DNA of 62,658 nt from the NCBI GenBank assembly GCA_018713515.1, contig DVOO01000016.1, positions 1 to 62,658 on the forward strand, read 5' to 3'. The notes beneath the pieces were generated by a model. That model saw only the letters and a program-made list of their open reading frames with translations. It did not search any database and was not told the origin of the DNA. Numbering within the stretch: position 1 is the first letter of the stretch; every line of letters starts with the position of its first letter. The position numbers and the translations under genes are program-made. This DNA is from Candidatus Scatomonas pullistercoris. Its GTDB lineage: Bacteria > Bacillota > Clostridia > Lachnospirales > Lachnospiraceae. Of the stretch, positions 27,260 through 35,520 are shown one piece after another.

Positions 27260-27742
27260 TTATTTAAAATGTTTCTCCTCAAGCTGCGCGATCCGCTCCT
27301 GAGCCTTGCGCAGGTTCGCGGCCCGCCAGTCCTCCAGATTCTGTGTAAACTCTGTTTCCAGGAAGGTATCCGTGATGGCAATGCCGATCTCCGGAGCCGT
27401 AATCCAGCCTCCCATGGTCAGCACGTTGGCGTTGTTGATGGCTCTGGCCTTCTCGGCTGCGTAGAGGTTCTCGCAGACAGCCGCCGCAACGCCCTTATAC
27501 TTGTTGGCCACGATGCTCATGCCCATGCCGGTGCCGCATACCAGGATGCCCATCTCAAACTCTCCGCTGGAGATTCTGGGGGCCAGCAGGTCTGCAGCCG
27601 CGTCAAACATCATAGGCTTGTCCTGCTCCTGGGTTCCAACATCGGCAACCTCATATCCCTTTTCCACCAGATGTTTTTTCACTGCCTCCTTCAGTCCGAA
27701 GCCGGATCCGTCCGAAGCGATGATGATTTTCTTCTCTTTCAT
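27260..27742 (-). CDS. RpiB/LacAB-family isomerase lacking canonical phosphate-site residues
   Basis: The 160-residue protein has the RpiB fold signatures CGTGMGMS with catalytic Cys69 and NNANVL (103-108). Two usual histidines are absent: the SDHAG motif reads SDGSG (Gly12) and the HNNAN histidine is Ile102. The C-terminal GGRH segment that helps bind phosphate in ribose-5-phosphate isomerase B is not recognisable. This argues against ribose 5-phosphate. An RpiB-like isomerase converts 4-deoxy-4-sulfoerythrose to the erythrulose form in sulfo-transketolase pathways. That substrate has no phosphate and cannot close a furanose ring, which would fit these losses. Role inferred. Confidence 0.78.
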   Translation of the reverse strand: MKEKKIIIASDGSGFGLKEAVKKHLVEKGYEVADVGTQEQDKPMMFDAAADLLAPRISSGEFEMGILVCGTGMGMSIVANKYKGVAAAVCENLYAAEKARAINNANVLTMGGWITAPEIGIAITDTFLETEFTQNLEDWRAANLRKAQERIAQLEEKHFK

Positions 27743-27766
27743 GACTGCTCTTCTCCTTTACCTTGC

Positions 27767-28714
27767 TTATCTGTTCTTGCGCGCCACCGCAGATTTGGCA
27801 GCTTCCACAATATCTTCCGCCATCAGGTGGTATTTCTTCTTCAGGAAGTCTGTGGTGCCCACTTCCCCGAAATGATCGGTTACGCCCACTCTCTGCATGG
27901 GAACCGGATCGTTCTCGGCCAGAACCTCGGCAACCGCGCTTCCCAGTCCTCCGATAATCGAATGGTTCTCGGCAACCACCGCGCAGCCTGTCTTGCCCAC
28001 GCTCTCCAGAACCATGTCCTCATCCAGAGGCTTGATCGTATGGATATTAATCACCTCTGCGTGAACGCCTTCTGCCTCCAGAATCTCCGCTGCCTTCAGG
28101 GCTTCCTCAACCATAATGCCGGTTGCGAAAATACTTACGTCCGAGCCGTCCAGGATCTTTTTGCCCTTGCCCAGAGTAAAGGTCTCACCCTCCTCGAAGA
28201 TCTGCATGGCGTTTCTTCTCAGCAGACGGATATAAACCGGGCCGTAGTGCTCCAGGATCTGGGGGAAGACCGCCCGCAGCTGAACGCTGTCCACCGGCTC
28301 ATAGATAATCATATCCGGGATATTTCTCATGATGGAGACATCCTCCATGCTCATGTGGGTGCCGCCGTTAAACTCAGCTGTGACGCCGGGATCAGAGCCC
28401 ATCATCTTGACATTCAGTCCGGCATAGGCCACGGAAAGTGTTACCTGGTCGCAGCATCTTCTGGTGGCAAACGCCGTAAATGTATGGGTAAAGGGAATCT
28501 TGCCCATGGCCGACATTCCTGCGGCCACGCCGATCATATTGGCTTCCTGTACACCGCAGTCAAAAGATCTCTCGGGGAAAGCATCACGGAAGCGGAGGGT
28601 GCCGCCGGCTTTCATCAGGTCGGCCTCCACGATCACAATTCTCGGATCTTTCTCCGCATTTTCTATTAAAAGGTCCACATAGGTCTCTCTGAGCCATCTG
28701 TCCTCCAGCTTCAT
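27767..28714 (-). CDS. Transketolase C-terminal subunit
   Basis: This 315-residue protein carries the central pyrimidine-binding domain (CGVQEANMIGVAAGMSAMGKIPF with the conserved Glu activating thiamine diphosphate) and the C-terminal domain of a split transketolase. Its ATG follows directly on the stop of the N-terminal subunit gene. In the sulfo-transketolase route a two-subunit enzyme takes two-carbon units from sulfofructose and then from sulfoerythrulose. In ordinary metabolism the same split form serves the pentose phosphate pathway, so operon context decides. Confidence 0.9.
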   Translation of the reverse strand: MKLEDRWLRETYVDLLIENAEKDPRIVIVEADLMKAGGTLRFRDAFPERSFDCGVQEANMIGVAAGMSAMGKIPFTHTFTAFATRRCCDQVTLSVAYAGLNVKMMGSDPGVTAEFNGGTHMSMEDVSIMRNIPDMIIYEPVDSVQLRAVFPQILEHYGPVYIRLLRRNAMQIFEEGETFTLGKGKKILDGSDVSIFATGIMVEEALKAAEILEAEGVHAEVINIHTIKPLDEDMVLESVGKTGCAVVAENHSIIGGLGSAVAEVLAENDPVPMQRVGVTDHFGEVGTTDFLKKKYHLMAEDIVEAAKSAVARKNR

Positions 28715-29551
28715 TTACATTTCCTCCTCTTCCAGTTGGGCAACTGCCTTTTTCCACATCTCCTCCGAGATATTCATGTTATGGCATTCCAACTTGTTCT
28801 CTGCGAAATACAGTCCCTTGCCTTTGATGGTATTCAGGATGATCATGGACGGATGTCCTTTCTGCTTCTTGGCCGTATCCACAGCGCTTAAAATCTGACC
28901 GATATCATGGCCGTCCACTACCTGAACGTTCCACCCGAAGGACTCCCATCTCTTATCAAGAGGATCCAGCGTATTGACATCTCCCGTGTAGCCGTCGATC
29001 TGCATCTTGTTGTAATCAGTAAAGGCGATCAGATGATCCAGCCCGCGGGTTCCAGCCATCATGGCCCCTTCCCAGATCTGTCCCTCCTGGCTCTCACCGT
29101 CACCGATGATGGTATAGACAAACAGATCCTTCTTATCCAGCTGAGCGGCCAGCGCCATGCCTACAGCGGCTGAGAAGCCCTGTCCCAGAGAACCTGTGGT
29201 CATATCGATGCCCCTGGTCAGCTTTCTGTCGCAGTGGCTGGGCAGATGCGTATTGGGACGGTTCAGGGTATCCAGCTCCGCAATGGGGAAAAATCCTTTC
29301 AGCGCCAGAGCCGCGTACAGAGCCGGGCCGGCATGTCCCTTGGACAGCACGAGACGGTCCCTGTCCTCCATATCCGGATTCTCCGGATCCACATTCATAA
29401 TATCAAAATACAGGGCCGCCAGTGTCTCGCAGATGGAGGAAGCGCCTCCGATATGGCCAAAGCCCAGCTTACCGATGCATTCCACCGTAAGCTCTCTGAT
29501 TTTCTTTGCCTTTTCGCTTAAATACTCAATTTTCTTCGCTCTAAATGACAT
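28715..29551 (-). CDS. Transketolase N-terminal subunit
   Basis: The 278-residue protein holds the thiamine diphosphate pyrophosphate-binding domain: GHIGGASS histidine near residue 34, SKGHAGPALY, GSLGQGFS, and the GDGE...N metal motif (GDGESQEG to TDYNKMQ). It is paired with the C-terminal subunit encoded without any gap. It is the third-from-last step upstream in the operon order alcohol dehydrogenase, transketolase, isomerase, transaldolases. Confidence 0.92.
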   Translation of the reverse strand: MSFRAKKIEYLSEKAKKIRELTVECIGKLGFGHIGGASSICETLAALYFDIMNVDPENPDMEDRDRLVLSKGHAGPALYAALALKGFFPIAELDTLNRPNTHLPSHCDRKLTRGIDMTTGSLGQGFSAAVGMALAAQLDKKDLFVYTIIGDGESQEGQIWEGAMMAGTRGLDHLIAFTDYNKMQIDGYTGDVNTLDPLDKRWESFGWNVQVVDGHDIGQILSAVDTAKKQKGHPSMIILNTIKGKGLYFAENKLECHNMNISEEMWKKAVAQLEEEEM

Positions 29552-29569
29552 TTTCTGTTCTCCTCGAAA

Positions 29570-30694
29570 CTATCTCATGGACTGATACATTTTATCCAGC
29601 ATCTCTTCTGTGATTTCCACAGGATTGTTCAGCATGTTCGGATGCTTGCTGCCGCGGACAAGCTCGGCCACCTGCTCATCGGTCAGATTGAACTCCTTCA
29701 GATCTGTTCTCAGCTTCAGATCCTTCTTCAGCTGCGCGATGGCGTCCGCCATATCATTCATATCCTTAAATCCCAGCTTCTGGGCAAAACGGTTGATTCT
29801 CGGTCCTTCCACCGGATCCGCCGCGTTGATTCTTGCGAAATAGTCCAGGGTCAGGCCGCAGGCCTCGCCGTGAGGAATATGAAGGATATTCGTCAGCGGG
29901 AAGGAGCATGCATGAGAGCTGGTGGTCTTCGGCAGGGTAAATGCAAGTCCCGCGATTACGGATGCCTCTGCCATTCTGGCGCGCGCCTCTTTATTCTGCG
30001 GGTCATTGTAGACGGTACGGATATTTTCAAATACCAGCTCGCTGGCGTGCAGGGCCAGAGCGTCGCAGATGGGCTGATGCCCCTTGCTCCAGAATCCCTC
30101 CACCGCATGGCAGAGAACATCGATTCCGCAGCTTGCCGTCATGTAGGGCGGCAGCGTATAGGTCAGCTCCGGATCAATCAGTGCCACAGCCGGATAGAAA
30201 TTGTTATTATTGATGGGACCCTTCTTGCCCAGTTCATGATCAGACAGAACAGAGACACAGGTTACCTCGCTGCCGGTTCCCGCCGTAGTGGGAATAGCAA
30301 TGATGGGAAGATGCTTCTTGGGAAGCTCCACGCCCGTTCCGTGGTATTTTCGGATAGAATCCTCGGTAAAGCAGATGGTAGAGGCCGCTTTGGCACAGTC
30401 CAGAGCGCTTCCGCCTCCCAGGGCCACCGTGAACTCCACCTCTTTTTCCTTCATCAGAGCCGCGCAGGCATCCACCTCCGTCACCTCCGGATTGGGGGAG
30501 ATCTGCGAATACATACATACCAGCAGTCCCTCGTTCTCTTTCATCAGGCGGTCAGCCAGACCATTCTGCGCAAAAAACGGATCGCTTACCAGGATGCCCT
30601 TCTTCAGTCCCATCTCCTCCGCAATCTCTTTCATCCGGCCCAGCATGCCTTCCCCGAACTTTATGTTTACCGGCTGGATATAATCCCAACTCAT
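29570..30694 (-). CDS. Fe-type alcohol dehydrogenase, probable sulfoaldehyde reductase
   Basis: This 374-residue group III alcohol dehydrogenase has the NAD motif GGGSALDCAK, PTTAGTGSE, and metal ligands Asp and His in GIDVLCHAVEGF followed by the two later His residues (LHIPHGEAC). As first gene of the operon it should reduce the sulfonated aldehyde made downstream: sulfoacetaldehyde to isethionate (transketolase route) or sulfolactaldehyde to dihydroxypropanesulfonate (transaldolase route), re-oxidising NADH. The choice between the two cannot be made by reading. GAGGAGG lies 9 bases before ATG 30694. Confidence 0.85.
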   Translation of the reverse strand: MSWDYIQPVNIKFGEGMLGRMKEIAEEMGLKKGILVSDPFFAQNGLADRLMKENEGLLVCMYSQISPNPEVTEVDACAALMKEKEVEFTVALGGGSALDCAKAASTICFTEDSIRKYHGTGVELPKKHLPIIAIPTTAGTGSEVTCVSVLSDHELGKKGPINNNNFYPAVALIDPELTYTLPPYMTASCGIDVLCHAVEGFWSKGHQPICDALALHASELVFENIRTVYNDPQNKEARARMAEASVIAGLAFTLPKTTSSHACSFPLTNILHIPHGEACGLTLDYFARINAADPVEGPRINRFAQKLGFKDMNDMADAIAQLKKDLKLRTDLKEFNLTDEQVAELVRGSKHPNMLNNPVEITEEMLDKMYQSMR

Positions 30695-30745
30695 CTCTAA
30701 TTCCTCCTCTCTTTTTCTCTCCTTTTCTGCCTTCGGTTGCGTTTA

Positions 30746-30797
30746 AATTAATTAACTTAATTAATTATATTGTACTCCAATTTTCTTTCCCCGTCAA
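30746..30797 (-). promoter_or_regulatory. Operon promoter overlapped by a palindromic operator
   Basis: On the minus strand TTGACG (30797-30792), a 17-base spacer and TACAAT (30774-30769) form the promoter of the 14-gene operon. Two bases beyond the -10 begins a perfect inverted repeat with 10-base arms AATTAATTAA / TTAATTAATT around one central base (30746-30766), covering the expected transcription start. It is the natural operator for the divergently encoded ROK repressor. Confidence 0.82.
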
Positions 30798-30869
30798 GTT
30801 GCGCATATATCCAGATTTTTGTATCGATTTTTATACATATTGCCCATAAATAATTTCTGGCTTTTTCCA

Positions 30870-30898
30870 TTGTGTTTACTTTGATTTCATATTATAAT
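30870..30898 (+). promoter_or_regulatory. Promoter of the ROK repressor gene
   Basis: TTGTGT (30870-30875), a 17-base spacer and TATAAT (30893-30898) point toward the repressor gene, about 95 bases before its start. The palindromic operator lies about 105 bases upstream of this -35, so direct autorepression is less obvious than repression of the divergent operon. Confidence 0.65.
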
Positions 30899-30992
30899 TT
30901 TAAGTAATTGGCATAAAGTTAATCAGCATAAGCTTCATATGGCAAAAGGAACCTTCTGTCCTTTTCCATTTCATTCAAAGGATGTTGCAAAA

Positions 30993-32222
30993 ATGAACAA
31001 TTCACATTTTACATATACGCCGGCAAAGGAAAACAGCCGTTCCAGCACGCTTCGGCTTCTCTTTGCCAAGAATACTCTGTCGAGGACGGAAATAGCCGCA
31101 ACATTGAATATTTCCACCGCGGCTGTTACTGTAACAACAAAAAGTCTGCTGGATGCGGGCATCCTGATCCCCTGCGAGGACTCCTCGCAGCTTCAGAACA
31201 TGCACAAAGCAGGCCGAAAACAGGCACTTCTGTCTATTAACCCGAACTGGAAATACGTTCTTGCCATAGAGATCTTTACAGACTATGTCAATCTGGCTGT
31301 CACAGATCTGCTGGGCTATACCATAATCCAGAAAAATTTCCCTGCCGTTGAAAGCTTTCCTGCTCCAAAAAGCTTTTGCGAAGCTATTTCCCGGGAATGC
31401 CGGCTTCTGATAAAATCCGCAGATATTTCTCCGGACCGGATTCTGGGCGCCGGTATCTCTGTGCAGGGCGCCGTAGACCATATAAACGGCATTGCCATGA
31501 ACCCCTATCTTATGGAAGGGCCCGTACCCTTTAAGGAATACTTCAGCGAACTGCTCCAGATGCCGGTGGCTGTGGAAAGCAACGTCTGCTCCGTTCTCCA
31601 GAGCGAGCTGACCTACCGGACCCATATCGCGGATCACGACAATGTCCTGATGCTGAAATGGGGCCCCGGGGTGGGATCCGCCATGGCGATCGGGGGGGCC
31701 ATTTACAAGGGATATCAGTTTCAGTCTCCCGAAATCGGCCACAACACATTCTCCCGGGGCAAGGGCCTCCGCTGCCGCTGCGGCCGGAGAGGCTGTCTGG
31801 AGACCACTATTTCTGAACATGTCATTACATCGCAGATCAGCCGCCTGCTGGACGCAGGAAAAGACAGCGATTTAAATCAGCTGGCTAAAAAATGCGGCCC
31901 GCCTTCCGCCAATAATCTTTCCGCCTATCTGGATGCAGACATTCCCGCTCTGCGGAAATTAATCCAGAAATGTATGGAAAAGCTCGTGAATGCCGTGCAT
32001 AATGCCGTGATTATTCTGGCCCCGGATCAGCTGGTTCTCTATGGTCAGTTTTTTAAAAGCGACTGGATTTTTCAGTCCTTTGTGGAAATGCTGATGGAAC
32101 GAAACCCCATCATCCCGAAGCACTTCTGTGTGCGGAATACAACGCTGAACCAGAAACCGTTTGTTGGCTGTACAGCCGTTGCCATCGAACAGATCTTATT
32201 TTCCGAAGATTTTTCCATATAA
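30993..32222 (+). CDS. ROK-family transcriptional repressor
   Basis: The 409-residue protein has an N-terminal winged helix-turn-helix (SRTEIAATLNISTAAVTVTTKSLLDAG, read as two segments) and a ROK sugar-kinase-like domain with the zinc site GHNTF then CRCGRRGCLE. ROK repressors release DNA on binding a sugar or sugar phosphate. Divergent position and the palindrome between the genes suggest it controls the sulfoquinovose operon, with a pathway sugar as inducer. ATG 30993 is chosen for its AAAGG site; ATG 30939 has none. Confidence 0.9.
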   Translation: MNNSHFTYTPAKENSRSSTLRLLFAKNTLSRTEIAATLNISTAAVTVTTKSLLDAGILIPCEDSSQLQNMHKAGRKQALLSINPNWKYVLAIEIFTDYVNLAVTDLLGYTIIQKNFPAVESFPAPKSFCEAISRECRLLIKSADISPDRILGAGISVQGAVDHINGIAMNPYLMEGPVPFKEYFSELLQMPVAVESNVCSVLQSELTYRTHIADHDNVLMLKWGPGVGSAMAIGGAIYKGYQFQSPEIGHNTFSRGKGLRCRCGRRGCLETTISEHVITSQISRLLDAGKDSDLNQLAKKCGPPSANNLSAYLDADIPALRKLIQKCMEKLVNAVHNAVIILAPDQLVLYGQFFKSDWIFQSFVEMLMERNPIIPKHFCVRNTTLNQKPFVGCTAVAIEQILFSEDFSI

Positions 32223-32231
32223 AACAGAAAA

Positions 32232-32277
32232 TCTGCCGCCGGTCAGCTGTCACACTGACCGGCGGCAGACCTTTTTT
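32232..32277. terminator. Bidirectional terminator between the ROK and dhaKL genes
   Basis: A perfect 15-bp stem (32232-32246 with 32255-32269) has an 8-base loop. TTTTTT follows on the plus strand and TTTTCTGTTTT on the minus strand, so it can end both convergent transcripts. Confidence 0.92.
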
Positions 32278-32284
32278 ATTCTAT

Positions 32285-34033
32285 TTACTTTACAGCGTTG
32301 GAAAGCTCTGTAAAGATAACGCCCAGCGCGTACGCGCCCGCATCCGGATATCCGATGCTTCTCTCGCCTACCGTGCCGGCTCTTCCCATACGTGCCACGA
32401 TGGTCTTGGTGCTGTCCGCGCCCTCAACGGCTGCCCTGGCACCTGCCTCAAACAGTTCCTTCCAGGATTTGCCCGCAGGATTCTCCCAGGCCTTCGCACA
32501 GGGAATCCAGGCATCCATCAGGGTCTTATCACCGATATCAGCGCCGCGTCCGAAGGATCTCTCGCCTGTTTTCTGAATACCTACAGTTACTGCATGCAGC
32601 ATTTCCGCAAATTCTTCCGCTGTAACCTCTTTCTTATCGCCTGCACAGCGTCCGGCCGCACGGAAAGCGGAACCCCAGATGGGGCCGGAAGCCCCGCCGC
32701 AGTATTCCATGATAATCATGGAGCATGCCTGCAGGAAATCTCCGATGGAGGACACATGCTCGGAAAGCAGTTCCTTCCACTCTCTCTTCAGCTGCTTGAA
32801 TCCCTTGGCAACGCTCATTCCGAAATCGCCGTCGCCTGCGTGGGAATCCAGCTCGCAGAAGGGAACTTCGTTCTTGATGATCACTTCGCTCATCTTGTCC
32901 ACCAGGAACAGAATATTATTCAGCGTAATCTTATCTCCCTGAATGGCAGCATCCCCGGATGTAGCGTCAACGGCGTAATCATCCGTCTCGCCCTGCTGGA
33001 TGGCCTGGGGGATCTCCGGGCACACCAGAGGCTCCGGTTTTCCGGCCACAGAGAAGGCAGGTGTCCTGCTCTCGCTGTCCAGCAGCTCCTCCAGCTGATC
33101 GTCCATCTTCAGCAGGCTTAAGGAGGCGCCGGCCATATCAATACTTGTCATGTAGTTTCCTACAAAGATCCGGTGGATCTCAATACCGCGTTTCTTCAGC
33201 ACATCCACCACGGAATTATTAAACAGATACAGCTCCTGAAGGGGAGTTGCTCCAAATCCGTTGACCAGTACGGTAACCTTCATCCCCTCTGTGGAATCCC
33301 ACTCTTTGAGGAGATCATCCACCATGCGCTCCGCCAGAACATCTGCGGAAGCCGCCGGCTCTCTCTGGATGCCGGGCTCTCCGTGGATACCTACGCCGTA
33401 CTCCATCTCGTTATCGCCGATGTCAAAGGTAGGCGTACCCTTGGCGGGAACTGTACAGGAAGTAAGGGCAAAGCCAATGGAGCGGACACTCTCCGCCGCG
33501 TGCTCCGCCGCCTTCTTCACCTCCGCCAGGCTCCAGCCCTTCTCCGCTGCCGCTCCGGCTACCTTGTGCACCAGAACCGTTCCGGCCACACCTCTTCTTC
33601 CAACGGTGTACAGACTGTCTTTTACAGCCACATCATCGTCAACCTTTACGTAATCTACGTCAATGCCGTCTTCCTGCGCCATGTAGGCGGCATTCTTAAA
33701 GTTCATCATATCTCCGCTGTAGTTCTTGATGATCAGCAGAGTTCCCTTATTGCCCGCCGTGCTTTTAATGGCCTGATATACCTGCACCTGAGAGGGAGAG
33801 GCGAATACATCTCCGCACACGGCCGCGTCCAGCATGCCGGTCCCCACAAAGCCGGCGTGAGCCGGCTCATGGCCGCTTCCGCCGCCGCTGATCAGCGTTA
33901 CTTTGTCAGGATTCATCTTTTTTCTTTTGATTACTTTATATCTGGGCAGAAGCTCCAGTTCCGGATGTGCCATCACGATACCGCGGCACATTTCCATAAC
34001 TACAGATTCCGGGCTGTTAATAATTTTTTTCAT
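32285..34033 (-). CDS. Dihydroxyacetone kinase, DhaK-DhaL fusion
   Basis: The 582-residue protein joins a DhaK domain (SGGGSGHEPAHAGFVG; His217 in GIHGEPG, the residue that covalently binds dihydroxyacetone) to a DhaL domain with the ADP-metal motif DSHAGDGDFG. One-chain enzymes of this layout phosphorylate dihydroxyacetone to DHAP, usually with ATP; no DhaM phosphotransferase partner is seen nearby. It follows gldA by 81 bases. ATG 34033 was preferred over ATG 34048, although both ribosome sites are weak. Confidence 0.92.
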   Translation of the reverse strand: MKKIINSPESVVMEMCRGIVMAHPELELLPRYKVIKRKKMNPDKVTLISGGGSGHEPAHAGFVGTGMLDAAVCGDVFASPSQVQVYQAIKSTAGNKGTLLIIKNYSGDMMNFKNAAYMAQEDGIDVDYVKVDDDVAVKDSLYTVGRRGVAGTVLVHKVAGAAAEKGWSLAEVKKAAEHAAESVRSIGFALTSCTVPAKGTPTFDIGDNEMEYGVGIHGEPGIQREPAASADVLAERMVDDLLKEWDSTEGMKVTVLVNGFGATPLQELYLFNNSVVDVLKKRGIEIHRIFVGNYMTSIDMAGASLSLLKMDDQLEELLDSESRTPAFSVAGKPEPLVCPEIPQAIQQGETDDYAVDATSGDAAIQGDKITLNNILFLVDKMSEVIIKNEVPFCELDSHAGDGDFGMSVAKGFKQLKREWKELLSEHVSSIGDFLQACSMIIMEYCGGASGPIWGSAFRAAGRCAGDKKEVTAEEFAEMLHAVTVGIQKTGERSFGRGADIGDKTLMDAWIPCAKAWENPAGKSWKELFEAGARAAVEGADSTKTIVARMGRAGTVGERSIGYPDAGAYALGVIFTELSNAVK

Positions 34034-34114
34034 TCTATTTACCCCCATGGTGAAGCTGATTGCTCAGCCTCTCTATTAATAGGTTTCCTTTGCTTTTTCA
34101 CGGACGCTCCGCGA

Positions 34115-35251
34115 TCAGATGCAGCCTGTCTCTTTGTACTTTTTACCGATCTTATCAGCAGCCAGAATTGCCGCAGCCGTGCTCTCCACGGTAACCGGGA
34201 AGGGCATTGCGTAGATGGACTCCTCCGGGATGCAGGCCTTCTCAGCCACTTCCATCAGCTGCTCATGGGACAGCTCGGTTACTCCGATATCCTCCAGGCA
34301 TACCGGCAGGCCAAGGGATACGCAGAACTCCAGAACCTCTTCCATCTCTTCCACCGGCGCGTTCTCCAGAGCCAGCTGGCAGATGGTTCCAAAGGCAACC
34401 TTCTCGCCGTGCATGTATTTGTGGGTTCCTTCCAGAACGGTTAAGCCGTCATGGATAGCATGAGCCGCTGCCAGGCCGCCGCTCTCAAAACCGATTCCGG
34501 ACAGCAGGATATTTGTCTCGATGATATTCTCCAGAGCGGGCGTTACCACCTTGTTCTCGGCGGCAATCTTTGCCTTCATGCCGTCCCGCAGCAGGTTCTG
34601 GTAGCACAGGGTTGCCATGGCGAATGCCGCCTGGGTTCCCTTTGCCTCTCCGCAGAGACCCTCTCTGAATCCGCAGGGCAGACCCGCGTTTACCTTTGTA
34701 AAGGACTGTACGTTCGCTCTCGCCTCAAAGTATGTAGACAGAGCATCGCCCATACCGGAAACCAGGAATCTTACCGGAGCCTGAGAAATAACGGTGGTAT
34801 CAATCAGGATTACGCTGGGGCTCTGTTTGAAATACGCATAGTCGTCAAATGCTCCGTCCTCGGTGTACAGAACCGCAGAGTGGCTGGTGGGAGCATCCGT
34901 AGCCGCGATGGTGGGAACGATGATCAGCGCCTCGCCCTCTGCCACGCATTTTGCGGTATCAATGGCTTTTCCGCCGCCCAGGCCGATGGTACAGTCGCAG
35001 CCTTTTTCCTTTGCCAGCTCCTGCATCCGTGCCACTTCTTTTCTGGAGCACTCGCCCTTAAAATCACCCTGTACGAAGGTGATGCCGAACTTCTCAGCGG
35101 TGCGGTCCAGTTTGTCCTTAACTCTCGCGGAATCATCCGGATGCGCGATCAGCAGCGCGGAATTTCCGAAGGTTTTTACAAAATATCCCAAATTCTCGAT
35201 CTCATTCTCACCCTGAACATATTTTGTGGGACAAATAAACGCTTTTCTCAT
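34115..35251 (-). CDS. gldA: Glycerol dehydrogenase
   Basis: This 378-residue protein is a GldA-type member of the iron-alcohol dehydrogenase superfamily: GGGKAIDTAK for NAD, PTIAATDAPTSHSAV around the active site, and metal-ligand histidines in AAAHAIHDGL and THKYMHGEKV. It oxidises glycerol to dihydroxyacetone with NAD, which the next gene product would phosphorylate. The pair lets the cell use free glycerol, including that released by sulfoquinovosidase from sulfoquinovosyl glycerol. Confidence 0.92.
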   Translation of the reverse strand: MRKAFICPTKYVQGENEIENLGYFVKTFGNSALLIAHPDDSARVKDKLDRTAEKFGITFVQGDFKGECSRKEVARMQELAKEKGCDCTIGLGGGKAIDTAKCVAEGEALIIVPTIAATDAPTSHSAVLYTEDGAFDDYAYFKQSPSVILIDTTVISQAPVRFLVSGMGDALSTYFEARANVQSFTKVNAGLPCGFREGLCGEAKGTQAAFAMATLCYQNLLRDGMKAKIAAENKVVTPALENIIETNILLSGIGFESGGLAAAHAIHDGLTVLEGTHKYMHGEKVAFGTICQLALENAPVEEMEEVLEFCVSLGLPVCLEDIGVTELSHEQLMEVAEKACIPEESIYAMPFPVTVESTAAAILAADKIGKKYKETGCI

Positions 35252-35432
35252 TTTTCTTCCTCTCTTTCTTTTGGTTTTCTTTAAGCCAAACCCGCTTTTT
35301 ATAATAAAATCTTAACACGTGCGAGAAAAGATTGCAACGGAGGAAAATGACAGAAAATATCACATTATAATAGTATTTTTTTGATCTTTCCCGAGAAAAT
35401 AGTACAATTATGATCTTCCCGTCAAATCAGAC

Positions 35433-35483
35433 AAAAAAAGCCGCCTCCTTGATCCCTTATATGTGGGATTCTCCGGAGACGGT
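35433..35483 (-). terminator. Terminator of the PocR-AraC regulator gene
   Basis: On the minus strand a two-part stem (CCGTCTCC with GGAGGCGG, one mismatch, enclosing AATCCC / GGGAT) runs into CTTTTTTTG. It separates the regulator from gldA, which therefore needs its own promoter. The rest of 35252-35430 is AT-rich and holds the gldA control region; a TATTATAAA -10-like stretch is visible near 35303 but no convincing -35, as expected for an activated promoter. Confidence 0.85.
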
Positions 35484-35520
35484 TTCTTTTGCGTCACTGT
35501 TTCTGTACGTTTTTCTTATT

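Noticed and set aside
27026-28669. Long open frame (547 codons) on the plus strand opposite the transketolase and RpiB-like genes
   Set aside because: It is antisense to well-conserved genes, has low-complexity translation and no ribosome site; GC-rich coding often leaves such frames open.
25474-29551. Ordinary pentose phosphate operon (transketolase, transaldolase, RpiB)
   Set aside because: The genes share one transcript with a sulfoquinovosidase and sulfonate-type exporter, the RpiB-like protein lacks phosphate-site residues, and the transaldolase has TTNPKH. It remains the main alternative if enzymes prove non-specific.
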